The translations under genes were made by a program, and so were the position numbers. The notes under the pieces are model-generated. The model had not been told where the DNA came from. It did no database searches and worked only from the letters and a program-made list of their open reading frames with translations. A DNA stretch of 64,000 nucleotides from Cyathus striatus (lineage: Eukaryota > Basidiomycota > Agaricomycetes > Agaricales > Nidulariaceae): positions 1,054,001 to 1,118,000 of the forward strand of contig JAOVFP010000021.1 of the NCBI GenBank assembly GCA_025738555.1. Reading direction: 5' to 3'. Positions 45,150-56,599 of this stretch are shown in pieces. Numbering within the stretch: position 1 is the first letter of the stretch; every line of letters starts with the position of its first letter.

Positions 45150-47760
45150 TCCTTGAAATTATAAGATTAGTAATGTTGTTCCCTTGAGGAGTCCTTTCCC
45201 CTGAATACTCAATACATGGATTGCTGTTATGAAGACCATGACCTATTTATTTCAACTGTACCTTGTATCAGCTGAGATATATCTGTTAAGCTAGTCCTAA
45301 GAGGACATTTGGGGGAATACTACAGGGGTACTTCGGGATATGTTCTGAGATTGGAGGATCTATGGTGCAGGGTGCTTAGTCAGCTCCACTTTTGGACAGT
45401 GGCAGAATTGGTGGTCGAAAAAAAATGAAATTATCTGGGCACCGAGATATCATTTGATATATGTATCTACAGTTACTATACCTCTAACACTATGCCTGGA
45501 CCACATAAAACTCAAAAGATAGCTGCTGCATGGGCTCGAAAGGCCAAAGCCTGGAAGATATTAGGTCTAAATGATGGTAGTCTCAGATACTTCCAGGCCA
45601 GCTATGGGCTTATCTGATTGTGGAATCGAAGTATAGGAGGCAAAGATATAAGCACAGAATCATATGAATAATAACAAAGACGAAGCTAGGAGTATGGAAC
45701 AAGGATTTCAGCACCCAGAAAGAGGAAGAGCCACAGACATGAAGCTAGGATTGTAAAGATGAGGATAAAAGCACAGAGACAAAGGAACAACCACAGACAA
45801 AACTAGTAACACAGTGATGAGGAATTAAGCACAGTCACGAAGATAAGAGTGTAGAGATAAGCATGTAAACACGGAGGTGATGGATGAACAATAGACATGA
45901 AGTTAGTAACAGCTTCATAGACTAATACCTTTGCCTGTGTCACAGTAACACAGCGATGAAGGTATCAATTATATAAGCACATTACCCCAAGAGTTCAACA
46001 AAATGCAATACTGAACTTTCATGATTTGCTCATTCTTGTTTAAATTCAAATACAAAAATGGTTTACAGTACTTATTTCATTGAAAATTAAATGTACAACA
46101 GTAGTCTTGCACTTATTGTTGGTCACAAGTTGCGGGCACTTTCATACTGACCTGCACCCGTACCCTCGAACACCCGTACCCATGACCCGTACAGGTTATG
46201 CATACCCGTGCTCTTCCCCAGTTACACCTCTCATTGAAGGATTCCTGAGACGGTTGCAGCCGCATTTGATGACTAATATTACCCAAATTAAGTAATATAT
46301 TACCATATATAGTAATGATTATATAAGGCGGCGGAATTTGAGTCCGACAAAAATCATAACTCCGTCAGTTTTGAGAATTTCGAAATTCTGTCTGGGCATT
46401 TTGTTCCTCTTGCTAAAAGAATCACTTTGGCAAGAAGAATAAGGAAAAAAATGGTTTCTCACGGTTTAATTTTAGTTATACAAAAGTGGAGGTGACTAAG
46501 TGCCCTGCACCATAGCACCTCTTGGCACGATAAACTTGACAACAAATTGACAAAGCCATTACATAAATCAGAATCAAAATTACGTAGTGATATATTTCTA
46601 CTGATATCCCCGAAGTATTCCCAACAGCTTTCTTTCATCTTTAAACATTTACATTCTCTATTGATTTCTTGCTTGAGCTGTGTCACGGCTCTCATTCTCG
46701 TCATGAGTGCCTTCCTAATACTGCTCCTACTTACTCTTGGAGCTTATTTGCGCAGAATTTTGTTGACTCTGTACCATTTTTGACAAAAAACAGGGCTGTG
46801 ATAACTTTGGGAGCTCATGTACATGATACGCTCTTTTGATAATGAACACTGACAGGGCTATCTTGTAGTCGTCAATTTGATGTGGTACTCCATTTATTAC
46901 AGAATTTTCTCACTTATTTGATGTACAGTACTTAGAATAATTGTTATATGCCACTGCCTATTAATGTAGTATAGGTTATTCTTGTCTTCTCAATGTACCA
47001 TAATAGAAATTGCACCACCAGGAACATACCATGCATCACCAGGAGAGTACCATGTATTACCAGGAAAGTACCATACATTGTACCATGTGTACCGTATGTA
47101 CCGTAAATACCATGATACATTTTTTGATGTACCATACAGCACCATGCAGTGTACCGCGCAATACCATCAAAAACCACTAGCCCCACTGGATACGATGCGT
47201 GTTTCCATTTCCATCAGCACCTGTACATAAAATTTTCAAAATACCACCAACGTTTCGAACAGCTTGCATCAAGCTCTTCCCTCGTGCCCGACATAATCGT
47301 TCCGGATACCCTAAGTTGATTCATATATCAGTGAACTCATTTTCCCGGCGCTCATGCTGCACACTGAGCGGTAAGCTACTAGTTAGTTCCACGTTCTATT
47401 TCACATGCTGCAGGTCATATTTCAGACCATTTGCACATGTTGAATTTGAGGTTATCGTATCATAACATCTTGTCTTCATCTTCAAAATGTTTTGACCGCT
47501 GGGTATAACCAGGGTAAGACAGCTTGCATAGCATTGTCGCATCGAAGCTAAGGTTGTTGTTCTATTTACCCAGTTCTAGCAGATGGATTGTTATCATATC
47601 CTCATAATTTTTACATAGGTTGCCATAATGTGCCCAACTAGTACCATATCAACAGCCTATCACTTAAAAGTATACACTTTGAAACGACTGGCTTGCTCAG
47701 CCTTCCTAATTACCTCCTGTATAAGTACCATCGTAGTTTTGAATAATTTGATTCGAAGGG
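45150..47760. other. Gene-poor stretch with degenerate repeats
   Basis: 45,640-45,960 holds a degenerate AGCACAGA/ACAGACA-type minisatellite. 46,140-46,210 repeats ACCCGTACCC. 46,990-47,170 is a cluster of GTACCAT/ATGGTAC words. From about 47,400 the right segmental-duplication block begins, matching 10,400 onward. No gene is supported. Confidence 0.4.
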
Positions 47761-47773
47761 TGTTCTTGTCGTG

Positions 47774-48969
47774 ATGTCTCACCTCTTCTGTTGGAGCACT
47801 CAAACAAACTGTAATGCTGTTCTCGGTTCTGTCATTGTACAGGCATTTTTAAGTGGTTCAGTACTCCATTTTATATAGGAACTATGGTGTTCTAATGCAG
47901 ATTCACTATCCTTAGGTTTCCACACACTCGTTATATACCGTACAGTTTACGCTGCAGGTGACATCGAAGAACGTACTACTCATATATGAGTATGAACTTA
48001 CATTGCGACACTTTCAGTTCGAAATGGCCAAAGACACATATTCCTTATTATTGTCTTGATAACCTTATATGTTTTAAACATGGCCAATTTCGCAGCTTCT
48101 TGAGTAGCGGCAAGATCTATTATAGTCACCTCCAATGACACACAAATGCTTCTCCATATGGTATTTGTTGAGGGTCTTACGGGTATGGTGGCAATATTGA
48201 TCGCGGACATATTGTTGGTGAGTAGAAATTTAATCGCCATCTCCAATCACACCGCTCTTAATGTTGTATCATGTAATCGGATATGCTAGGCCTGGAGATG
48301 CTACATTCTCTGGTTTAAAAACAGATGGCTTTTGGCGTTATTCGCAATTCTGCTCTTAGGAGAAGCTGGTAAGTCATTGGGCGTATTACGAGGCAACTAT
48401 GACGCTAGTATTGATACTAATGTACCACTAGTCTTGATTCCAGTGCAACTTGTGCTTACGTGTCATGACGGAAACCCCTCATTCGTCCTTGCAATGTGTT
48501 TCTATTCCATATCATTGGGTATTACAGTTACTGCAACGTTGATGATTATCTATCGCATTTTAACTGTATCGAGAGAAATGCCGGAAACCGCTAGGAAATA
48601 TGGATACATTATAAAAATTCTCATTGACTCGGGGTTCATATATTCCACTTCACTGCTCATCACAGTTATCGTTGAGTCACTTCTGAGTGCGAACTCATCA
48701 GCAATATGAGCAAGTTTTTATGCAGGTGCTATTCTAATTCCGGTTGCAGTAAGTGTGTTACGTGACCATTCATTCCAGTATCACCTACTTATGTTCTATC
48801 GGGTCTAGCACAGGGAATTGCACCCACATTGATATCCGAGCGTGTCATTGCCAGCAGGAAGCAGGAAGAAGACAGATGTGCTCAGACGACCTCCCTGAGG
48901 TTTAGACACACAACCCTAATCGATGGTACCCATCAAGAGATTAGCCTTAATGCCAACCCTTCTGATTGA
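47774..48969 (+). pseudogene. Membrane-protein family member 4 (two stop codons)
   Basis: Exon 1 encodes MSHLFCWSTQTNCNAVLGSV then IVQAFLSG. Exon 2 (about 47,922-47,959) gives FHTLVIYRTVYAAG. Exon 3 (from about 48,016) carries TGA where member 1 has TGG (about 48,104). Exon 4 reads AWRCYILWFKNRWLLALF and ILLLGEAG up to the GTAAGT donor at 48,370. Exon 5 (about 48,419-48,750) keeps RKYGYIIKILIDSGFIYSTS but has TGA instead of a Glu codon near 48,706. The last exon (about 48,812-48,969) keeps GIAPTLISERV. This copy shows the uninterrupted site into which the palindromic element of member 1 inserted (CTCTTAGGAGAAGCTGG). Confidence 0.83.
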
Positions 48970-48974
48970 GTAGG

Positions 48975-49680
48975 CCCACTTCGGGCTTGTGATGAATCCG
49001 AGTGTATAACGAGCTCATATGTTTAAAATAGTACATAACCTTTTTAGTACGAATCTAATAGAATGTAATATGTAATTTGCAAAAAATTCTCGATACCTCT
49101 CGAAAGACTTGGACTTCTTTCTCGTTTTTCGTGCTTCGGCCGATTAGAAGTATACTTATGGCTGCCCGATCCCGACCTTTCACGCATATCAAGCGTGCGT
49201 CTGTAAGAGCTTTTCACACGCGCCACGAACACCCCAGGAGGCTGCACCTCTCAGTTGTCCTCTTCTTGACTTCTTGACTCTCACTAGCAGGTGCAACTTG
49301 AACTTTGATGGATTCGAAATTGGAAATCTTGAAGAATCTGTGCAGTGTGTAGCTGTTTCTCCCCGCGAACCATCACGGTCCACAGTAGGCACCTTCCAAC
49401 CATACCTGCATATCTTCCCTGAGTTTCTGGCACAGGCAAACCGCTACCATCTTTCCAACGTTCTTGTATACGCCTTGTCGTCAAATGTTTAGTTCTGCAA
49501 TAGCAGAAGAGTCAGCTGCCCTTGTCGAACCCACAATGTTTTCTTTCCCAAGGAAGATTTAACAAATTCATTCACTAGTAACACACAACAGCACGCCGAG
49601 CACGAACTACTTCATTGGTTCTACAACTTCACCAAATCATCTTCAAATCCAGGTCTTGAAAAACTGAACGTAAGGATGGG
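48975..49680. other. Downstream flank of member 4; empty site of the 15-kb transposon
   Basis: 49,030-49,380 matches 13,570-13,903 and 49,390-49,470 matches 29,105-29,180, with nothing between them: this is the uninterrupted form of the site occupied by the 15-kb element. A frame at about 49,289-49,490 (LNFDGFEIGNLEESV) might be a gene remnant, but I do not recognise it. Confidence 0.55.
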
Positions 49681-49682
49681 TA

Positions 49683-49775
49683 GGAAGAGAAGAAGTGGTC
49701 GCAACTGTTCTCCACTTTGAGGTTCTACCACGCAACGCAATGCAAAGGCAAGACCCACCAAGATATACTCCTGGA
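49683..49775 (+). pseudogene. Orphan last exon of a membrane-family member (right block)
   Basis: GAAGAAGTGGTCGCAACTG encodes the EKWSQ-like start of the family's last exon, followed by a ST(L)RF-like stretch with a frame change. It is the counterpart of the orphan exon at 29,986. Confidence 0.55.
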
Positions 49776-49779
49776 ATTC

Positions 49780-50620
49780 AACGAACTTCTCATGTTACAG
49801 AATACTCAATTACACGGATCATTGTGATAGATCACAACCAATTAAGTAGTACGCCCATATCTTACATCGGCGCTCAGCCTTTACCTGAATTGATTGAGTG
49901 TAGGTACAACAATTAACATAATTAGGTAACGAGTGAATAAGTGGCGTAAAATAGGTACTGCGACAAAGACTTCCTGATCAAACAGTAATGTAATATTAAC
50001 AACTTTAAAATAGCAGTGAGCGACTGCTGACCTCCTACCTATCACTAGCACTGGGACTGTGGAGTGCTCTTAAAAAGGACATTATTTCCGAAGACCCAGC
50101 ATTAGAAAATACCGTAAACTCGCGGGCGCAACAGCTGTGGCAATGTTGTAAAGTTGAAAAATGAGTCAATTGACTTAGAGCTAGAAAAAAGACAAACGGG
50201 CGCTGCGCGCAACGGTGGCGTACTGACAGACACAAATTACTTCCGCCCCACGCTGAGTGGTGGGATGGAAAAGTCTTCTGGAAAAAGGTTTGTATTTAAC
50301 AGGTCTTCACTATCTGCTTTCTGTTGGCGTACAAACCATACGGAGTCTGAACAACGAGAAAACTCATGGTCACGACGACATTAACAAATAGCGGCTTTAC
50401 AATGGTTTAAACTCAGTTACCCCGGCCGAGACTTGAAGCTTGAGTAAGTAGAAGCACCGGTACTTTACAGGATGCTTGGATATTGATATGCATCGTGATG
50501 TGTTACACTTGGAAGTATGATCATTACCGATATTTGAACTCTTTAAAATGAATGTATTTGATTAATTTTCACAACACAAATTATCGTCGACCTAGGTTGA
50601 TTTGAAGACACCCTTGCCCT
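49780..50620. other. Upstream region of membrane-family member 5
   Basis: Matches 30,130-30,980 of the left block. No gene is seen. CpG dinucleotides are more frequent here than at the matching left-block positions. Confidence 0.45.
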
Positions 50621-50621
50621 C

Positions 50622-51763
50622 ATGTCTCAACCCTCCTTACCGGGTACAATCACTAAAGCAGCGTTCGACTCAACTATCGGCTCACTAATCGTACAAGCAT
50701 TTTTAAGCGGTATGTCATGATATTATATAGTAGCTTCATGTTCTTACTTATCGACTGTCTTCAGGCTTATACACCTTCATTCTATACCGAACTGTCCATG
50801 GTGCAGGTGAAGTCAGATAATGCATTCATAGACATATACAAACTTACATAGCGATTTTAGTCCCAAGAATTCGAAACGGAAGACACATCCCCCTAATGGC
50901 TGCTTTGATATCCTTATATGTCATAGACATGATAAATTTCGCCGCAACTTGTATTGTCGCAAGATCAGAGTTGGTGGCGTACATGAATGTTTCAAAATTA
51001 TTCGCTCGTATTGAAAATGACACGGCCATGGTGACAGCTTTGATTGCGGACGCGCTATTGGTGGGTGGTTTTCATAGCGTGGCATCTTCCAGCTGTCTTA
51101 TCGGATGTGATAGGTCTGGAGGTGCTACATGCTTTGGATGAAAAGTAAATGGTTGTTGGCGTTATTCGTAGTTGCTCTCATAGGAGAAGCTGGTAAGTCA
51201 ATTGGCAAATGATGATGAAGGCTGACATGTGAATAGTGTTTATGATTCACTAGCCTTAATGACGGCAGTTTTCGTTATAACGACCCGGGTCATAATGGAT
51301 ATTATCCCCTACTTTTTAATCTTATCGTTGGTCATCACTGTCATTGCAACAGCTATGATTATCTACCGCATCTTGACGGTATCGCGCGAAACGGGGACTA
51401 CGAGGCGATACGGATATATTATCGAAATTTTTGTTCAGTCGGGAATCATATATTCCATTTCACTTCTTGTCACAGTTGTGTGTTTTTACCTTCCTGATGG
51501 GAACGTTTCCACTGGAGAGGCATATTCCTATGCGACCAGTGTCCTAATTCCGGTTACAGTCAGTTTATTAGTTATACATAATCTCTTACTTCTGTTTAAC
51601 TGATTTGATAAATTTCCAGGGAATTGCACCAACGATGATAGCTGAACGTGTCGTGAATGCTACGGAGCATGACAAGGAGAAGTGGTCGCAACCGATATCT
51701 ACTTTGAGGTTCAATCACACTACGCAAAGAGGCGAAACTCCCCACCCACCGAGCCATGTATGA
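50622..51763 (+). CDS. Seven-helix membrane protein, family member 5 (intact)
   Basis: Six exons give an uninterrupted 285-residue chain: 50,622-50,709, 50,765-50,806, 50,861-51,060, 51,114-51,192, 51,254-51,558 and 51,620-51,763. All introns are 53-61 bp with GT..AG ends and keep the phase. The protein starts MSQPSLPGTITKAAFDST with signature LIVQAFLSG. It has about seven hydrophobic helices, the junction WRCYMLWMKSKW after helix 3, RYGYIIEIFVQSGIIYS before helix 6, GIAPTMIAERV after helix 7, and a basic tail with KWSQPISTLRF. This layout is common in lineage-expanded basidiomycete integral membrane proteins of unknown function; a receptor-like role is only a guess. It is the best-preserved copy of the duplicated pair with the gene at 30,984. 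Confidence 0.85.
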
Positions 51764-51769
51764 TGTTGT

Positions 51770-52290
51770 TAATCATCCGAATCTTCGATGAGAAATCGAT
51801 TAAAAATATGACAAGTCTGCTAAGCTAGTTCTGGTAGTAATTTAATGTACAATTAAGATCTATGTATGACCCATGCAACGAACCCCGCGATAGACAGAGC
51901 AGGCGGGTCTGTTGCGTTTATTTATCTGTTGCTCTCGATCCTCTATCACATAAATGCGTACAAGTATGTGTATTGTTGTTATTTTATTGATTTTTGTGCT
52001 GGTCCAGGCTAGACTTAGAAGTCCAGTTGGAGCCAATTGGTTTGCAGTTGGTCGCCCGACCCCGACTTCTCATGCCCATCAAGCGCGCGTCGGTTATAAA
52101 GTTACTTGATCACATGCGCCGCTATGAGTCAACTAGTCAACTAGTCACGCATCACGCAGCCCTCGACACCAACATCCGCTGCAATCCTCAATGCACCTCT
52201 TCTTTATCCTTTCCCTAGAGAATCGCAAGCAGATGCATGGAATAGCAAGAATACTCGCCCGCCATCTTTCTAAATGATGACAAACGTCTT
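51770..52290. other. Downstream flank of member 5
   Basis: Matches 32,115-32,520 of the left block. No gene is seen. The left block lacks the MITE that follows at 52,302. Confidence 0.45.
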
Positions 52291-52299
52291 ATCGTCGAC

Positions 52300-52577
52300 T
52301 ACTGTACCATTTCGACCAACTGTTCGTCGATTTACGCTGTGACGACGATGAACAGTTTGACCCTCTGTTCAAATTTCAGTGTGATGTGTGACAAATGGAC
52401 ATCTGTTCATCACTAAACGATTTTTAGCCAAAATTTTAACAAATAGCGACGAAATTATTAACTATTTCCTTGTACCTATGTTCATGCGGCAATGTGATGC
52501 GTGATGAAAGGTATATTTGTTCATGTTCAGGGCATCATGTGATGCGTTACTGAACAGTTGGTCGAAAGGGTACAGTA
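52300..52577. mobile_element. 274-bp MITE with TA duplication (Tc1/mariner-type)
   Basis: The element (52,302-52,575) starts CTGTACCATTTCGACCAACT and ends with its reverse complement, one mismatch in about 24 bp. It is flanked by TA on both sides. The interior is AT-rich with TGTTCATC words and no coding capacity. The corresponding region of the left duplicated block lacks it, so it arrived after the duplication or was lost from the left copy. Confidence 0.78.
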
Positions 52578-52579
52578 CT

Positions 52580-53946
52580 TCTGTTCTGCACAAGTCCTGC
52601 AATAGAACCAGCTGTCCTCGTCGAATCAAGGACCTTCAACTACCTGGGCTTGAGGATGTGAGCATTGTATGAGGGGGAGCTGGTAGTTCGTCTCCTGATG
52701 TCGAGTCTCCAGTCCTATCCATCTTCCTTGAAAAACATTATCGAAGGGTATACATGCACGCTTTCGACTCGGGATATTGTGCTGTGCGCGTGCAGTAGAG
52801 AACGGTGGGGGTTGTCTGGTACGCTGCCTGTCCTTGTGAGTCTTCTCATCGTTCATCCGAAATTGTTACATCTTACCACTATTCCTTCCCTTATTCTCTT
52901 CTTTTTTTCTCTACTAGAGTCTGAAGTATTTCAAAAACAGATACACCTCGCGCACCTGGCATTTTTTAGTTCGTCCACTCATTCTCCCGCCTCCTGGAAT
53001 ATACACTATTAATAGTTGCAGATTACTACCGTGGCATTCGTATCTTCTGTACACCTACTGATCTTGAATAGAGAGTACAGCGTTGTACTATGAATAATGA
53101 AAGATTTAGTACTAGATGCTAAATATGTCGCCATATCCATCACCACATTGTACACTGTGCATAAAATTTCATTTATATCTCGAACAACTTATGGTGCATG
53201 GCGACCTACTGTGGAGGAAGTAGATGGTATACTGGTGTAACCCAGTATTATACTTATAATTAAACTTACTTCATTTCTTTTATCATTTATCTTTAATTAC
53301 CTATTTCTACGTACTATAAATTTATATCTACTCATTTCTATCTGCTTACTTTGGTTTTACGACGCGCTGTGCAAACAGTGCATTTGGATTTCTATATTTT
53401 CGTTCCATGTGTGGACTTAGAGACGCGGCACGGTGCTACCAAATATTGGGAAGCCGATGCCAAACAACATGTGATGCGCGTATGCGCTGTCGCGTCTCGC
53501 CTATGCTACAACGTGTTCCGCTTACTCCTTACTCCTCATATTACCCCTCTGCTTTTACCTTTTCTCTCGTTCTCTAGGCTTCTGGTATGTGCCCACAAGG
53601 CATTTCTGGACGACGCTCGGACCTTCTTAGCACCATGCGCCCCTCGGACCGCGCAATACGCTAGGGCTTAGGGTTTCACCCCCTCTCAAGACCCCTTTTC
53701 CATCCTCAAGCTACTCGTTTGGTCCTCAATACCGGTGTCTCGTTCGTCAAGATACAGTGACCGGGTCTTTACCCTCATCGTGTGACACTCCAATTGGTGG
53801 AAGGAAAAGGGGGCTGAGTCGAGGCGTTGGGTTGTTTACAATTCCGTTCGTTTAATTCAAATTCCTCTCGATCGTTTTATTTCTCTTTCTTTTATCCGAT
53901 ATCTTCACCCTCATTTTACTGTTACCTCATAGTTCTAGATTTCACG
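52580..53946. other. End of segmental duplication, then unrecognised CG-richer sequence
   Basis: Similarity to the left block runs to about 53,200. At 53,340-53,960 the DNA is richer in C and G than its surroundings. An open frame at 53,351-53,671 of 106 codons is not recognised. Sequence 55,179-55,800 continues it across the hAT-like element. Confidence 0.35.
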
Positions 53947-55178
53947 TTCTCAACCAAGGGGGCACGCCAACCGTAATTTCCCACGGGGGTAGGGTAGGTA
54001 GGGTCAGGCCGAAGGCCTGAAAAAAAATTATGGAACCCTCTATAACATGGCTTGACCCGGCTTTTTATGAAGTTTTATAACATGTTTACTGCTTCGTAGT
54101 TCGTGTAATTTCACTTTTATTTGTCTAGATAAATGTCAAATAGATTAATAGTGATTTAAGACATATATAGTTGTACTCAAGACTAAGTTCAATCATGACC
54201 ATAATCAATATTCATTAATAAATTGAAAGGACTTGAGATGAAGCTTATCAATACGTTCAAGTATGCATTAAAACTCTTGAGTCCCACTTATTGACTCTAG
54301 TATACTGTACCATTTTAATCAATTTAACACAGGATAGGCACTGCGACAAGAAAAACCTCAAAGCCAATTCACCCTACATGTTACTATCTGTGATAAATCC
54401 ATGATATCAGTACCTTTCAACACTAGGCCTCTGTTATGTGTGACAGCTGCCAAATTTCGTCATAACACAAGGTCCCCGTGATGTGTGACTGTTGAATTGA
54501 TTTAAATGGTACAGTGCTACCACTTAGTAGCTTTATTTGACTGGTCTTTTCCTTCAGTTCAGTGTGAAATAGGAGAATATAGCTGCAATAGTAACAATTA
54601 TATTTCAAGTCAATGTCTCTGGCCATTAATTCGAAGATTGAGCACTATTACTTATATATTTAATACTTAAGTACTTCAAAGTTCAAATTAATATAGTAAT
54701 CTTCAATATATATGTCTATATCTATTGTTTAAATAGACTACATATGAAACAGGAATGCCCAAGACCTTATTGCTTGCATCACTATATTTCAACTGTAGGT
54801 TTTCTAATTTATCTACTATGGCACCGTCATTCCAGCATTCACAGACTTGTTATGTAGTTCCAACTTTGTATACTTCTAATCTTGTAAATTATATTGACTA
54901 CTTGATATATATATGCTCACAATAGATGATGGAATATTTTCCCAATTGGAACCTTCAGTGACTCAACCTGTGGACCTGCAAGCAATACATAGATGAAGAC
55001 ACAGAGAAACCAAAGAGCAACTGTAAGTTAGGGCAGCTTAAAATAGATTATATTCCTTAAATGGAAATTTGATCGGATTAGTAAGCGAAATAGGTAGGTA
55101 GGGTAGGGTAGGGACCTGATTTTAAAAAAATCGACCCCAGGTCGTTTATTTTTTTTCGCGTGCCCCCTTGTTCTCAAC
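53947..55178. mobile_element. 1,216-bp hAT-like non-autonomous element
   Basis: The element (53,955-55,170) has perfect 13-bp inverted ends, CAAGGGGGCACGC...GCGTGCCCCCTTG. The 8-bp TTCTCAAC flanks both sides (53,947-53,954 and 55,171-55,178). A GTAGGGTAGG-type repeat lies just inside both ends in the same orientation. The interior is AT-rich and encodes nothing recognisable. An 8-bp duplication with short CA-starting ends fits the hAT superfamily, although KDZ-type elements also make 8-bp duplications. Confidence 0.85.
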
Positions 55179-55840
55179 TCCCACTCCGAGTACTCCGACG
55201 GCCGATGGACTTCACAGAGCACCCCACCACCATCCGCATACCTGTTGAGCTGCAGCCTAGCCCACTGCACTACTACCTTTGGGGAGGGTAGTAGTATATT
55301 GTCTTTGCTCCAGTGCTGCGTTTCGTGGTCGTATCAAGTGTGAGTCGCCTGTATTGTCTGAAAGCCCTAGTGGTATTCGTTGTGGTGAGTACTATTCCAA
55401 TTCTTTTGTTCTAAAACATGGTCTCTTTAGTACATTACTGTCATTACCCCTTCATTGTCTCTCATTTCGTTTACCCTTGCTACGGTATCTTCTATTTCAT
55501 ATTCATTCGCTTAGGTTGTGTTTCTCTGGGCACTGGCGACGTGAGAGCATGCGTGCGCTATTCCCTTTCGATGGCCGCACATGTATATACCTTAGGTTTT
55601 ACCTGAGGGAAATCTTACCTCCCTTTCTGGCTATTCTCTGTGTGCGTATACTGAGTTTCTGAGTTACCAAGTCAAATAGGAAGCGTCGACAACAACCTCA
55701 AACCAATAAGCTAAGTTCTCTTAGCCATCTCTAGTTCTAACTACTCTTGTCTAGGGTTATTGTAGTTATTCAATAAAGTCAGGTGTGACGCCCACTACGC
55801 GTCAATGAGTTAATTCCTCCACACTACCCAACATATCTCA
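55179..55840. other. Unrecognised sequence right of the hAT-like element
   Basis: It continues the CG-richer sequence interrupted at 53,954. A donor-like GTGAGTAC at about 55,384 and an AATAAA near 55,771 suggest a former transcript, but no protein family is evident. Confidence 0.3.
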
Positions 55841-55865
55841 TTGTACAGGCATTCATGAACGGTTA
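55823..55865 (+). pseudogene. Orphan first exon of a membrane-family member
   Basis: The frame YPTYLIVQAFMNG ends at a GTTATT donor-like site. The following CTACTTTGTCCAATTCAGAC is shared with the orphan exon at 32,927. No ATG or further exons are evident. Confidence 0.45.
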
Positions 55866-56394
55866 TTTGCTACTTTGTCCAATTCAGACTGTGGGTTATA
55901 TTTTAGAGCATTCGCACAGTGGGGTACTTGCGTTGTTCTTCCCGCGAAGGGATATTATGCATGTTGATTGTATGTTGATTATGGCTAATTGGTGTATTGA
56001 GCGAAAATTGAGCCAAACAGGCTCAATCCGTTATGGACACCCAATGAAACACCACATAACGTGCTTATAAGATTCAAAGCGCCAATTGCTTTGCCAATAA
56101 AATCGGAACATTTCCTTCGGGGCTTATCAGAATGGCTAATTTTACATTGCATATATTGAGCTATGACTTGGTACATCGTTAACAATACAGGTGCGGGTTT
56201 CGAATACTTAAATGTTGCTATGCTCAGTGTGCAACTATTACAGCTTTAAAGCCCTTCCGAAAGTAGGCAAATCGCGGTGACTATTCAATTCTTTTTGAAG
56301 CACAAGCTCATTGCTTAGTCTCCCCCATCAAAATAGGAAGTACAAAATGGCATAGAACCTGAGGTAGCTAGAGGGTCAGAACATTCTTTCCTTC

Positions 56395-56588
56395 ATGATT
56401 TCCCAACTCCCTGAAGATTTAGTTCGGGCTTACATCAACACTTATCCCGGTACAATCGTTGCGGAGTCTTTCGTCAGCGGTAGGCTAGTACTATATTGAC
56501 AGGTGGTCACAGCCAATCTCCTTGCTGAAGTTAAAAGAAACAACGAGGAACGCAACACATGACGAACGAGGTGCCACTTCTCCTTGAG
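56395..56588 (+). pseudogene. Membrane-family copy with all middle exons deleted
   Basis: Exon 1 is intact and starts at ATG 56,395: MISQLPEDLVRAYINTYPGT then IVAESFVSG, followed by GTAGGC. Only 20 bp later, at TATTGACAG, the sequence is the last exon of the family: WSQPISLLKLKETTRNATHD, then a stop. Exons 2-5 (about 900 bp) are missing in between. It is closest to the members at 57,518 and 62,232. A deletion between introns, or retention of only first and last exon, would explain it. The short chain would have no membrane helices of note. Confidence 0.65.
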
Positions 56589-56599
56589 GCGCAGAATAT

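Noticed and set aside
53351..53671. 106-codon open frame in CG-richer DNA
   Set aside because: No recognisable motif, no paralogue in the window and no splice context; kept only as unassigned sequence.
55690..55800. Possible LTR end (AATAAA followed by TGTGACGCCC)
   Set aside because: No second LTR, primer-binding site or retroelement coding sequence could be found.
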